From IMG/VR virus record IMGVR_UViG_3300025154_000225, positions 1-39,653 of that record: a DNA stretch of 39,653 nucleotides; one strand, given 5' to 3'. The position numbers and the translations under genes are program-made. Below, in pieces: positions 6,225 through 11,942 of this stretch (position 1 is its first letter; each line of letters starts with the position of its first letter). The notes under the pieces were generated by a model, which saw only the letters and a list, made by a program, of their open reading frames with translations, had not been told where the DNA came from and searched no databases. Origin of the DNA: a virus.

Positions 6225-6431
6225 TTACACCTCCAATTCACCAAAACATTTCTCGTATTGGTCGCATTTATTACAATTCATACCCTCATATCCGCATCTT
6301 TCAGAGTATCCGCATTTTTCACAATGAAACGGTGGATAGCAATAACCTATGTCGTTGGAAACTCCTTCTGAGTACATTGCTTCGCCACACTTAGGGCATG
6401 GTTCCTGTATTACCTGGTCGTATACACCCAT
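6225..6431 (-). CDS. Zinc-ribbon protein, 68 residues
   Basis: Nine cysteines in 68 residues. CPKCG (residues 12-16) and CEKCG (37-41) form the main pair, followed by CGYEGMNCNKC. ATG 6431 has GGGGAGG 8 nt upstream and lies directly behind the stop of the 37-residue gene. Two zinc sites are possible. Function unknown. Confidence 0.6.
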   Translation of the reverse strand: MGVYDQVIQEPCPKCGEAMYSEGVSNDIGYCYPPFHCEKCGYSERCGYEGMNCNKCDQYEKCFGELEV

Positions 6432-6545
6432 TCATACTTCCTCCCCACATTTATCGCATTTCCCCTCTGCCCTCTCCGCAGCGGTCAACTTTCTACCGCA
6501 CCCAAGGCAGTGTTCCGATTCTGTTTTGTTGTAGTCGAAGGTCAT
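6432..6545 (-). CDS. 37-residue zinc-ribbon micro-protein
   Basis: ATG 6545 to TGA 6432. CLGCG (residues 13-17) and CDKCG (30-34) make a complete minimal zinc ribbon (MTFDYNKTESEHCLGCGRK start). A GGAAG-type site lies about 13 nt before the start. Its coding nature is supported by the paired cysteines and by the stop that abuts the next gene. Confidence 0.5.
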   Translation of the reverse strand: MTFDYNKTESEHCLGCGRKLTAAERAEGKCDKCGEEV

Positions 6546-6552
6546 GTTAACT

Positions 6553-6816
6553 TTACTTCTTCCTTTCAATAGTTATTCTAAATACCATAGAGCAGTTACT
6601 ACACTTAATTTCATCATAAACAGATAATATCCCCTGTTCAATGTTTTTGTCTGCACAATATGGGCAATACCATTCAAATGAATCTTTCTCTAAGTCGATC
6701 GGTTCAATGCGCACCAACTCGTCAATCTGCCCAATGAATGACTTGTTTTCTTCCTTTAATGCGGCAACTTTGCGTTCTAGTGTCTGACTGTGCTTCATAA
6801 GTTCTTTGTATTTCAC
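6553..6816 (-). CDS. Coiled-coil plus zinc-ribbon protein
   Basis: An 87-residue protein with GTG start (GGGAGGAAGTAGA upstream). Residues 1-37 form a helix with heptad pattern (KYKELMKHSQTLERKVAALK). Residues 50-76 carry CPYC and CSNC, a zinc ribbon. It resembles small phage proteins that pair a dimerising helix with a zinc knuckle. It overlaps the 6813-7148 gene by 4 nt. Confidence 0.6.
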   Translation of the reverse strand: MKYKELMKHSQTLERKVAALKEENKSFIGQIDELVRIEPIDLEKDSFEWYCPYCADKNIEQGILSVYDEIKCSNCSMVFRITIERKK

Positions 6817-7148
6817 TCTACTTCCTCCCCTCCGTCAATGATGCGCCTAATCCTCCGCAACTTACCAAGAGTGATATTGTTCTTATAAGGACACCCAATC
6901 TTCCTCTCTATGTATCTTAGAACGGAAGTAAACTCCTGCTCATCAAGATACTCCTGCATTGACAGGCATATCTTAAATCCAGGACTATCAATGCACCTAA
7001 GAGATTTAATCTCACATTTGAATAGTCTAGAAGTGTTATTTATAGCAATGTAAAAATAACTCCTTCCAACCTTCATAACCTCATATTCATTCGGTTCTTT
7101 GTTGCTGCTGTAGTGGTCTTTCACATAAACCCTCTGACCTACTTCCAT
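6813..7148 (-). CDS. Hypothetical 111-residue protein with small beta-barrel N-terminus
   Basis: The N-terminal 50 residues (MEVGQRVYVKDHYS, then EYEVMKVGRSYFYIAIN) have the alternating pattern of an SH3/KOW-like barrel. The C-terminal half is helical and basic (LGKLRRIRRII). This looks like the short barrel proteins common in early regions of Bacillota phages, whose role is unknown. It starts at the codon overlapping the preceding stop. Confidence 0.55.
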   Translation of the reverse strand: MEVGQRVYVKDHYSSNKEPNEYEVMKVGRSYFYIAINNTSRLFKCEIKSLRCIDSPGFKICLSMQEYLDEQEFTSVLRYIERKIGCPYKNNITLGKLRRIRRIIDGGEEVE

Positions 7149-7432
7149 TAGTCCTTCTCCCTCACCTTTAATTTACTAGCAATATCAATCATAGATTTAT
7201 ACCAATCACAACTATCTGTAATAGCGCAATCAGCACAGGCATGGTCACTTCTCGCCCTAACAACACATGGTGTCATGACTAGAAAACTACGAACAAGTTG
7301 AAAGAAGAATTCGTTAGAATCTCCCTTCTTATTCTGAAATACTTCAACACTACTAACAATGTCAACATACTCCCTAACTTTAACGATAAGAAACTGCTTA
7401 ATGCCACCTGCCGCCTCAACATCTTCCTCCAT
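7148..7432 (-). CDS. C-terminal part of a gene interrupted by an in-frame TGA
   Basis: 94 residues from ATG 7432, which has no convincing ribosome binding site. The same frame continues upstream without other stops except a single TGA (7460-7462), behind which lies the 42-residue frame 7460-7588. Read together, the product would be about 146 residues with an acidic linker (YEVYSSDSDMEEDVEAAGG) joining the parts. The C-terminal part has helices and a C-x2-C-x5-C pattern (CADCAITDSC). No family is named with confidence. Confidence 0.5.
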   Translation of the reverse strand: MEEDVEAAGGIKQFLIVKVREYVDIVSSVEVFQNKKGDSNEFFFQLVRSFLVMTPCVVRARSDHACADCAITDSCDWYKSMIDIASKLKVREKD

Positions 7433-7459
7433 GTCACTGTCGGAGCTATAGACTTCATA

Positions 7460-7588
7460 TCATAGGAAATTTACTATATCGGCAAAACCATTTGTGTAAT
7501 ACATGAACTGAATACCTTCGCCGCATAGTTTTGGATTATCCTCGCAAATCTCGGAGTTTAATTCTACAATAGCATCAATAATGTTCAT
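7460..7588 (-). CDS. N-terminal part of the interrupted gene, 42 residues
   Basis: ATG 7588 has a strong GGAGGAAAG site. The product (MNIIDAIVELNSEICEDNPK, ending QFMYYTNGFADIVNFL) stops at TGA 7460. The ending in a hydrophobic strand (FADIVNFL) and the unbroken frame beyond the stop suggest truncation by a point mutation (for example TGG to TGA), read-through, or a sequencing error. Confidence 0.5.
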   Translation of the reverse strand: MNIIDAIVELNSEICEDNPKLCGEGIQFMYYTNGFADIVNFL

Positions 7589-7613
7589 TAACTTTCCTCC
7601 TTCCTTCTTATTG

Positions 7614-7748
7614 CTAACTTTTCACCCCAATTAGCGCAGGTATCATAAACGCCCATAAACAATTAGCATTATGCGTTAAATATGGTGCGGCAATAACGCA
7701 GACACTAACACCAATCCATGCAGTAGCAAGTGTTCCGTATGGGTTCAT
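7614..7748 (-). CDS. 44-residue membrane micro-protein
   Basis: ATG 7748 overlaps the stop of the RHH gene (ATGA) and has AAAGGATGA upstream. Two hydrophobic stretches (TAWIGVSVCVIAAPYL and LWAFMIPALIGV) are joined by THNANC, giving a hairpin membrane protein. Function unknown; translational coupling with the RHH gene is likely. Confidence 0.5.
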   Translation of the reverse strand: MNPYGTLATAWIGVSVCVIAAPYLTHNANCLWAFMIPALIGVKS

Positions 7749-7888
7749 TGGTTATCATCCTTTCTATTATCCAACCATTCATCAATAATCCGACGAATTA
7801 ACTCTGAAACTTTTAACTTCTGCTTACATGCCTCCTTCTTTAATTTACCGTGTCTTTCATCATCCATAAAAATACTTCTGCGCTTCAA
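7745..7888 (-). CDS. Ribbon-helix-helix protein, 47 residues
   Basis: TTG 7888 is preceded by GAGGTGAGCAGAA. Strand RRSIFMDDER is followed by two helices (HGKLKKEACKQK, KVSELIRRIIDEWLDN), the CopG/MetJ-like pattern. Its promoter at 7908-7936 carries a TAAACGGT half-site like the phage operators, so it is probably part of the repressor-controlled early programme. It leads a short operon with the membrane micro-protein. Confidence 0.65.
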   Translation of the reverse strand: MKRRSIFMDDERHGKLKKEACKQKLKVSELIRRIIDEWLDNRKDDNQ

Positions 7889-7907
7889 TTCTGCTCACCT
7901 CACATAT

Positions 7908-7936
7908 ATTATATACCGTTTAGACATACAATGCAA
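7908..7936 (-). promoter_or_regulatory. Early promoter with ACCGTTTA half-operator
   Basis: TTGCAT (complement of 7931-7936), 17 bp spacer, TATAAT (complement of 7908-7913). The spacer includes TAAACGGTA, matching the conserved half of the operators at 11436 and 11897. Confidence 0.65.
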
Positions 7937-7969
7937 CACTTTTCTACCGTATCCAGCACAAAGTTACTC

Positions 7970-7994
7970 AAAAAAAATAACCCTTTCGGGTTAC
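7970..7994 (-). terminator. Strong intrinsic terminator
   Basis: GTAACCC-gaaa-GGGTTAT followed by TTTTTTT on the minus strand. It ends the transcript of the 8003-8200 gene just upstream of the RHH operon promoter. Confidence 0.9.
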
Positions 7995-8002
7995 AGACTT
8001 TC

Positions 8003-8200
8003 CTATTCCCATTTAATATCAATCGCATCTAATACTTCATCGGGCATATTCTCGGCAAATACCTCGCATATAGCAAGTAAAGACATACAAACATCCATTG
8101 CCTTGTCGAATTCCTCGACGCCATTTTCATAGTCAGTATCAAGTTTATCTATTTTGGCATGGAAAATTTCAAATACCTTAGAAAAATCTTCTCTTTTCAT
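8003..8200 (-). CDS. Hypothetical acidic helical protein, 65 residues
   Basis: Starts at ATG 8200 with AAAAGGAG upstream; the TTG 9 nt earlier overlaps the site. The product (MKREDFSKVFEIFHAKIDKL onward) is all-helical and acidic with CMSLLAICEVFAENMPDEVL, suggesting a small helical bundle. It stands alone before a strong terminator. No family recognised; small acidic phage proteins often mimic DNA or inhibit host factors, but nothing specific supports that here. Confidence 0.6.
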   Translation of the reverse strand: MKREDFSKVFEIFHAKIDKLDTDYENGVEEFDKAMDVCMSLLAICEVFAENMPDEVLDAIDIKWE

Positions 8201-8320
8201 TAAAAACAACTCCTTTTAAATTATTCGTCATACTGATCGTTCTCCATTCGTTAACCTATTCGCACCCCTACACACCTAAAGAACGGATAACACCTTAAAA
8301 ACCCAGCAAATACAGCAAAA

Positions 8321-8349
8321 TGGACAAGCGTAAAATTCCGGTATATAAT
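8321..8349 (+). promoter_or_regulatory. Plus-strand promoter before a repeat micro-ORF
   Basis: TGGACA (8321-8326), 17 bp, TATAAT (8344-8349), followed by AGGAGG at 8351 and ATG at 8369. Transcription would run against the neighbouring minus-strand genes. Confidence 0.5.
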
Positions 8350-8368
8350 CAGGAGGAACGACGGATTA

Positions 8369-8443
8369 ATGGCAGCAGCGCGAAACGTGGACAAGTTGAC
8401 TGACCGACTAACCGACCAAACAACCGACCGACTAACTCGTTAA
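8369..8443 (+). CDS. Possible 24-residue repeat peptide
   Basis: ATG 8369 opens MAAARNVDKLTDRLTDQTTD and ends RLTR before TAA 8443. The DNA repeats ACCGACTAAC-type units, and the peptide repeats DRLT. AGGAGG lies 12 nt upstream, a little far. It is convergent with the membrane protein gene ending at 8440. It may be a real micro-protein or a repeat-bearing untranslated RNA. Confidence 0.3.
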   Translation: MAAARNVDKLTDRLTDQTTDRLTR

Positions 8444-8661
8444 TTAATGAACTTCCCAAAGTCAATTATCTCCTGCACCCTACTAACAATAATATCCAGT
8501 CCTAAGAACACAACTAATAGCAATATCATTTGTCCTATACTTCTCCTATTTGTCACCTTACAGACGATAAAACCAATTAGACCAACCAACGCCAACAGCA
8601 TCAACTCAGGCAAACACACACATACAATGACAAAAACTATAACCTGTATAATAGTAAACAT
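8440..8661 (-). CDS. Small membrane protein, 73 residues
   Basis: ATG 8661 is taken because TAGGTGATGCT directly precedes it; the longer frame to 8769 overlaps the upstream gene. Two or three hydrophobic segments (TIIQVIVFVIVCVCL, LMLLALVGLIGFIVC, MILLLVVFLGLDIIV) are separated by KVTNRRSIG. With its neighbour 8670-8966 it forms a two-gene membrane unit downstream of the FtsK and replication-relaxation genes. Function unknown. Confidence 0.6.
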   Translation of the reverse strand: MFTIIQVIVFVIVCVCLPELMLLALVGLIGFIVCKVTNRRSIGQMILLLVVFLGLDIIVSRVQEIIDFGKFIN

Positions 8662-8669
8662 AGCATCAC

Positions 8670-8966
8670 CTACACAAATATTCTTGATACGTGATCTAAT
8701 AAATCTAAGGCAACCCCGATAACTAATATTATGGCCAGAAAAGTTGCTACTATTTTTATCACGGCACAAAAGTTACCCTTGCCAACAGCACCGGCAACCA
8801 TTTCAGCAACCCAACTCCCTACCGCTATTACCATGAGAATGACTATCTTGTTACCTACACCACCCCAGCCAAAAGTTTTAGACATCGTATTTCGCAAACC
8901 TTCCGACAATGCAAACGCAACCATTGGAGATAGTAGTAACCCGATTATTGCCGCAATATACCTCAT
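8670..8966 (-). CDS. Membrane protein, 98 residues
   Basis: ATG 8966 has GGGAGGTGCTGGG upstream and overlaps the preceding stop. Three hydrophobic segments are seen: residues 3-20 (YIAAIIGLLLSPMVAFAL), 41-58 (KIVILMVIAVGSWVAEMV) and 70-87 (IKIVATFLAIILVIGV). The small multi-pass layout next to an FtsK-type ATPase is reminiscent of membrane partners in conjugative or plasmid modules, but no family can be named. Confidence 0.6.
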   Translation of the reverse strand: MRYIAAIIGLLLSPMVAFALSEGLRNTMSKTFGWGGVGNKIVILMVIAVGSWVAEMVAGAVGKGNFCAVIKIVATFLAIILVIGVALDLLDHVSRIFV

Positions 8967-9607
8967 CCCAGCACCTCCCGGCGTAAATTTCCCACAAGAT
9001 AACTTCTAAACTCCAACCCGTTTTTATTCTCCGACTTAATCATTTTGTTAATTTCCTTTAACTTTCGCTCGTCGTTAGTGACTATTAAAACGGCAGGAAA
9101 CCGCTTAGTATGCTTTACCCACCATTGATCTGGTAAATTATCGTACAACTTATTATATTTCCGCACCTTATCAAACTCGTTACCCGGATGATGAATGTCC
9201 ATTTCGATAAACAGAAACCTAAACTGACCCGTGATTGTATTTTTAATAGCAATAAAGCAATCTGTAATTAGTATTTTCATGTCATAATTGAAGTCTACGG
9301 AGTAAATTTCCTCCCATGACTTCAATTGTCGCTCTATCCAGATAACCGCCCAATTAAGCAATACGGTATGCTCTATCTGTTTAATTTCCTTCTGGAAGTA
9401 TGCGTATGGTTCTTCTGGCGAATAACGGAAACGTCGTAACCTTAACTGATCGGTCAACCTCTTTAATCTTTGCTGACATTTTCTTTTACCAGATGCGGTC
9501 AATGGGAATAGTAATACCTGTACCTGTTCGGCGTTAAGACATTTATGACTACCTACGCGCCATGCTATTTCGTTATCGCGGCAATAGCCGTGTTTTCTGT
9601 GAGACAT
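8963..9607 (-). CDS. Replication-relaxation family protein
   Basis: 214 residues from ATG 9607. An N-terminal winged-helix-like segment (LNAEQVQVLLFP, then RLKRLTDQLRLRRF) leads through IEHTVLLNWAVIWIERQL to a strand-rich nuclease-like core (LITDCFIAI, FRFLFIEMD). Next come NEFDKVRKYNKLYDN and FPAVLIVTNDERKLKEINKMI. This order matches the replication-relaxation (Replic_Relax) family known from plasmids and integrative elements. It starts within the 3' end of the FtsK gene, and such pairs are typical of plasmids and phage-plasmids. The longer start at 9628 is possible. Ribosome binding site weak. Confidence 0.75.
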   Translation of the reverse strand: MSHRKHGYCRDNEIAWRVGSHKCLNAEQVQVLLFPLTASGKRKCQQRLKRLTDQLRLRRFRYSPEEPYAYFQKEIKQIEHTVLLNWAVIWIERQLKSWEEIYSVDFNYDMKILITDCFIAIKNTITGQFRFLFIEMDIHHPGNEFDKVRKYNKLYDNLPDQWWVKHTKRFPAVLIVTNDERKLKEINKMIKSENKNGLEFRSYLVGNLRREVLG

Positions 9608-10700
9608 TGCACCACTCGTTAAAAACATCCATATCCCTGCCTTTCAATAGATTTTTTGCCTGTTTGACTGGCAGGTGCATTGTCTGTACTTCCTTGGTAT
9701 CCATACCAAACTTATATATCGCCCTGCCTTTTATTCCCGGCAAATGTGCGGCAATAGAGCAATTTTCACCTAGCACCATGCGACTATTTAATTCGTCGGC
9801 AACTTGAAAGCATAACCTCGCTTGGAACATTGCCCTTGTGTCGCCCGGCAAAACCTTTGTTGACGGTCTTTGTGTTGCCGCTATTACAGATATTCCAACC
9901 GCCCTAGCAAGTCTGGTTATGCGGTCAACTAACTTGATTGTATCCTTGCAAGATATTTCTGCTAGTTCGTCAATCACGACAACAATAAATGGTAATGGTT
10001 CTTTCGCTGTTTTATTGTAGTCTTGAATTTTAACTACCTTTGCCTTTTCTAATGTCCTTATACGCTGCTCCATGCCTTTCTCGACAGACTGCATCAACAA
10101 TAACGCTTCTTCCTCTGTCTTTGCTAATGCCGCATAATCCTTCAAATAGGCGAATTCTAACCGCTTTAGGTCAATAATTCCTATTCGTGCTACTGGCAGC
10201 AATGAAGCAATAAGGACATGCAGAAAGTTTGATTTTCCATACCCCGGTACTCCGGCAACAAGTAGATGCGGAGATTCTTCAAGCGGTAGCACTTCTAGTC
10301 CCTGCTTGCTAATTCCGACAGGTATAGGCAAGTCTAATTTTCCGCTATAATCCCAAACGTATTCTAACTTACTTGGTATCTCGTTAGTGTTTATGTCCAT
10401 GTACAAAAACCTCCCCTTCTTAATCATTTCCACATTCAACCCGGTAGCATCCTCAAAGTAGTCTTGCTGACTTTTTAATGCGTTAAATGAGGTGCCGGGG
10501 CGCATAGTAAATATCATATGCCAACCTGTAGGAGTTTTCTTAATCCCCTTCCGTATAGGCAATATACGGGGTTTATTTGGGGGATAAAGTATGTCTATAG
10601 TGTCTAGTATGGTTGCAGGTATTTCGTTGCCCTTACGGTGTCTCCATGCTATTTTAAGGGCATCTATGCCATCGGCAAGAAGGTTATTTTTTTTCTCCAT
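9573..10700 (-). CDS. FtsK/SpoIIIE-type DNA motor ATPase without gamma domain
   Basis: 375 residues from ATG 10700 (GGAGGTATGTT upstream); a longer frame to 10835 runs through the divergent promoter and is rejected. Walker A GVPGYGKS at 150-157, Walker B VVVIDELAE at about 240-248, sensor-like ATQRPS at 275-280, and the family end (GRAIYKFG) are all present. The N-terminal 140 residues are soluble, with no membrane anchor, and the C-terminal gamma winged helix of chromosomal FtsK is absent. Such short motors sit beside replication-relaxation proteins in plasmids, ICEs and some prophages and may move or partition circular DNA. Its leader overlaps the first RNA promoter on the other strand. Confidence 0.85.
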   Translation of the reverse strand: MEKKNNLLADGIDALKIAWRHRKGNEIPATILDTIDILYPPNKPRILPIRKGIKKTPTGWHMIFTMRPGTSFNALKSQQDYFEDATGLNVEMIKKGRFLYMDINTNEIPSKLEYVWDYSGKLDLPIPVGISKQGLEVLPLEESPHLLVAGVPGYGKSNFLHVLIASLLPVARIGIIDLKRLEFAYLKDYAALAKTEEEALLLMQSVEKGMEQRIRTLEKAKVVKIQDYNKTAKEPLPFIVVVIDELAEISCKDTIKLVDRITRLARAVGISVIAATQRPSTKVLPGDTRAMFQARLCFQVADELNSRMVLGENCSIAAHLPGIKGRAIYKFGMDTKEVQTMHLPVKQAKNLLKGRDMDVFNEWCNVSQKTRLLPR

Positions 10701-10786
10701 AACATACCTCCGTTCGCTATGCTGTTCGTTAAGTTTATGCGGATAGAATTTGTCCATATTGCAGGTAAGTTTTAGGGAAAAAGTTG

Positions 10787-10815
10787 TTGAAATTGTTTTT
10801 GCTGGGTGGTATAAT
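10787..10815 (+). promoter_or_regulatory. Promoter P1 of structured RNA 1
   Basis: TTGAAA (10787-10792), 17 bp spacer ending GGGTGG, TATAAT (10810-10815). The spacer end and -10 (GGTGGTATAATA) are identical to P3. Unlike P2 and P3, no ACCGTAAACGGT-like operator is seen at the -35. Confidence 0.8.
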
Positions 10816-10821
10816 ACATCA

Positions 10822-11300
10822 ACAGATCCCACCACGCCTCTGTCTAAATCAGGCGCACCATGGTGGGACGGTAAATAAGCGGAGGCGCAAAGAGTGACGC
10901 TATATCTAAGACCGGGAAGTGAGTCCGTGGCAATTCGGACATAGAGTCTAGTGACTAGTGCCCGGCAATTGCAAGGTTTGATTCCTTGCCCGCTTAACGG
11001 TTATGGGAACGAAAGAACCCTATTTGATGGACATTATTGGTCAGACATGATAGGTCTTGATCGTACCTTAAAGCGACACTACAGACGGTTGATATTAAGA
11101 GGTTTTAGCATACCGGAGTAGTAAATAAGCGAATAAAAATCTCATAAACACCCAAGAGATGCAGTATACGGCATTGATGGTGACAAAACTCTCCAACGTA
11201 TCTTATCTTTAAAGTGTGGGTGTGTAAGCACAGCGAACCTTGACGTACACCATGGCGCGCACTTTAAAAATAGGGTATGTGTGGGGAGTTTTGTTTTGAG
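10822..11300 (+). ncRNA. Structured RNA 1 (about 480 nt): 5' pseudoknot, tRNA-like domain, closing stem-terminator
   Basis: No coding frame fits. From 5' to 3': stem TCCCACCA (10827-10834) with TGGTGGGA (10861-10868) encloses CGCCTC (10835-10840), which pairs downstream with GAGGCG (10882-10887), a pseudoknot. CGCCT can instead pair with AGGCG at 10851-10855. A 7 bp stem TAAGCGG (10876-10882)/CCGCTTA (10990-10996) lies next to a T-arm-like hairpin CAAGG-TTTGATT-CCTTG and encloses a branched domain closed by CCGGG/CCCGG. The pseudoknot and the 7 bp stem share 10882, so they may exclude each other at that base. The 3' end is a 12 bp stem ACAAAACTCTCC (11183-11194)/GGGGAGTTTTGT (11283-11294) with a T-rich tail, containing further nested stems. 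Not a known tmRNA or riboswitch that I recognise. Confidence 0.7.
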
Positions 11301-11415
11301 TAAAAAAAAGAGGCCGACCGTGGAAGGCGACCTTTAGTAGATATACTTCGGGATTATTTATGCTAGTAAGATAATCCGGTGATACTATAACTATTCTATG
11401 CCGGAGATTATTTCT

Positions 11416-11447
11416 CCTGCAAACGGTATAAATATACCGTAAACGGT
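11416..11447. promoter_or_regulatory. Operator pair at the Tad2 promoter
   Basis: ACCGTAAACGGT (11436-11447) overlaps the first base of the -35 box. A degenerate copy (CCTGCAAACGGT, 11416-11427) lies exactly 20 bp upstream. The arrangement matches that at 11877-11908. Confidence 0.65.
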
Positions 11448-11475
11448 TGAATTTTTATTTGCTTAGTAGTATAAT
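11447..11475 (+). promoter_or_regulatory. Promoter P2 of the Tad2-like gene
   Basis: TTGAAT (11447-11452), 17 bp spacer, TATAAT (11470-11475). The leader is short, about 28 nt to the GTG start. Confidence 0.8.
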
Positions 11476-11510
11476 TGAATGACGAATAGAGGATTATGGA
11501 GGGATAAATA

Positions 11511-11849
11511 GTGTTACCGAAGAAATACCCCTGCAAACCTGATATTTTCGAGGCTACATATGATGATGCTGATGGTGAAACGGAAAGCACCCAAAAGACG
11601 GGACTGAACTTCGGTCAGGCGCTGGATGCTCTGAAAAAAGGTGACTGTATATCAAGGAAAGGTTGGAACGGCAAAAATATGCACGTTAGTATGCTTAGTC
11701 TATATACTGCCGACAATGTTCCGATTGATAACAAATGTCTCGTTCTATTTAATGTCAACTGTAAATACAACACATGGGTTCCGAGCATAACCGATCTGCT
11801 TGCCGATGACTGGGAAGTAGTCAACCAACAACACACAAACTCTCTCTAA
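11511..11849 (+). CDS. tad2: DUF2829 protein, Tad2-like anti-Thoeris candidate
   Basis: 112 residues from GTG 11511, with TGGAGGG 7 nt upstream. After a charged, roughly 30-residue N-terminal extension comes a DUF2829 domain: NFGQALDALKKG (33-44), RKGWNGKNMHV (49-59) and WVPSITDLLADDWEVV (89-104). The hallmark GWNGK and the terminal LLA-DDW are present. Members of this family (Tad2 of phage SPO1 and relatives) sequester the cyclic-ADPR-type signal of Thoeris defence; that role is taken from the family. The middle is divergent (KCLVLFNVNCKYN), so ligand range may differ. It stands on the opposite strand to its surroundings, has its own repressor-like operator and terminator, and lies between two structured RNAs. 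Confidence 0.8.
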   Translation: MLPKKYPCKPDIFEATYDDADGETESTQKTGLNFGQALDALKKGDCISRKGWNGKNMHVSMLSLYTADNVPIDNKCLVLFNVNCKYNTWVPSITDLLADDWEVVNQQHTNSL

Positions 11850-11868
11850 CTGAGGGAGTTTTTTATTT
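11837..11868 (+). terminator. Terminator of the Tad2-like gene
   Basis: AACTCTCTC-taact-GAGGGAGTT followed by TTTTTAT; the stem overlaps the stop codon. Confidence 0.85.
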
Positions 11869-11876
11869 ACCCATAA

Positions 11877-11908
11877 ACTGTATACAGTATTCTTCTACCG
11901 TAAACAGT
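11877..11908. promoter_or_regulatory. Operator pair at the RNA 2 promoter
   Basis: ACTGTATACAGT (11877-11888, a perfect palindrome) and ACCGTAAACAGT (11897-11908) are spaced 20 bp start to start. The second overlaps the first base of the -35, exactly as in P2. Confidence 0.7.
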
Positions 11909-11936
11909 TGCAACACAATTAACTCGGTGGTATAAT
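11908..11936 (+). promoter_or_regulatory. Promoter P3 of structured RNA 2
   Basis: TTGCAA (11908-11913), 17 bp spacer ending CGGTGG, TATAAT (11931-11936). Confidence 0.8.
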
Positions 11937-11942
11937 ATTCAC

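Noticed and set aside
9573-10835. FtsK-type protein starting at 10835
   Set aside because: The additional 45 residues have no family similarity and would be encoded across the divergent P1 promoter and the RNA 1 start; ATG 10700 has a strong site.
10871-11131. CRISPR-like repeat
   Set aside because: GTAAATAAGCG occurs only twice, without regular spacing; no array of repeats and spacers is present anywhere in the window.
10822-11300. RNA 1 as tmRNA
   Set aside because: No CCA end, no tag reading frame with the usual Ala-Ala ending, and no intact tRNA-like D/T domain of tmRNA type; the T-like loop has T in place of the conserved C.
10822-11300. RNA 1 as group I or group II intron
   Set aside because: I could not find convincing P7/P3 core segments, a domain V-like hairpin or split exons on either side.
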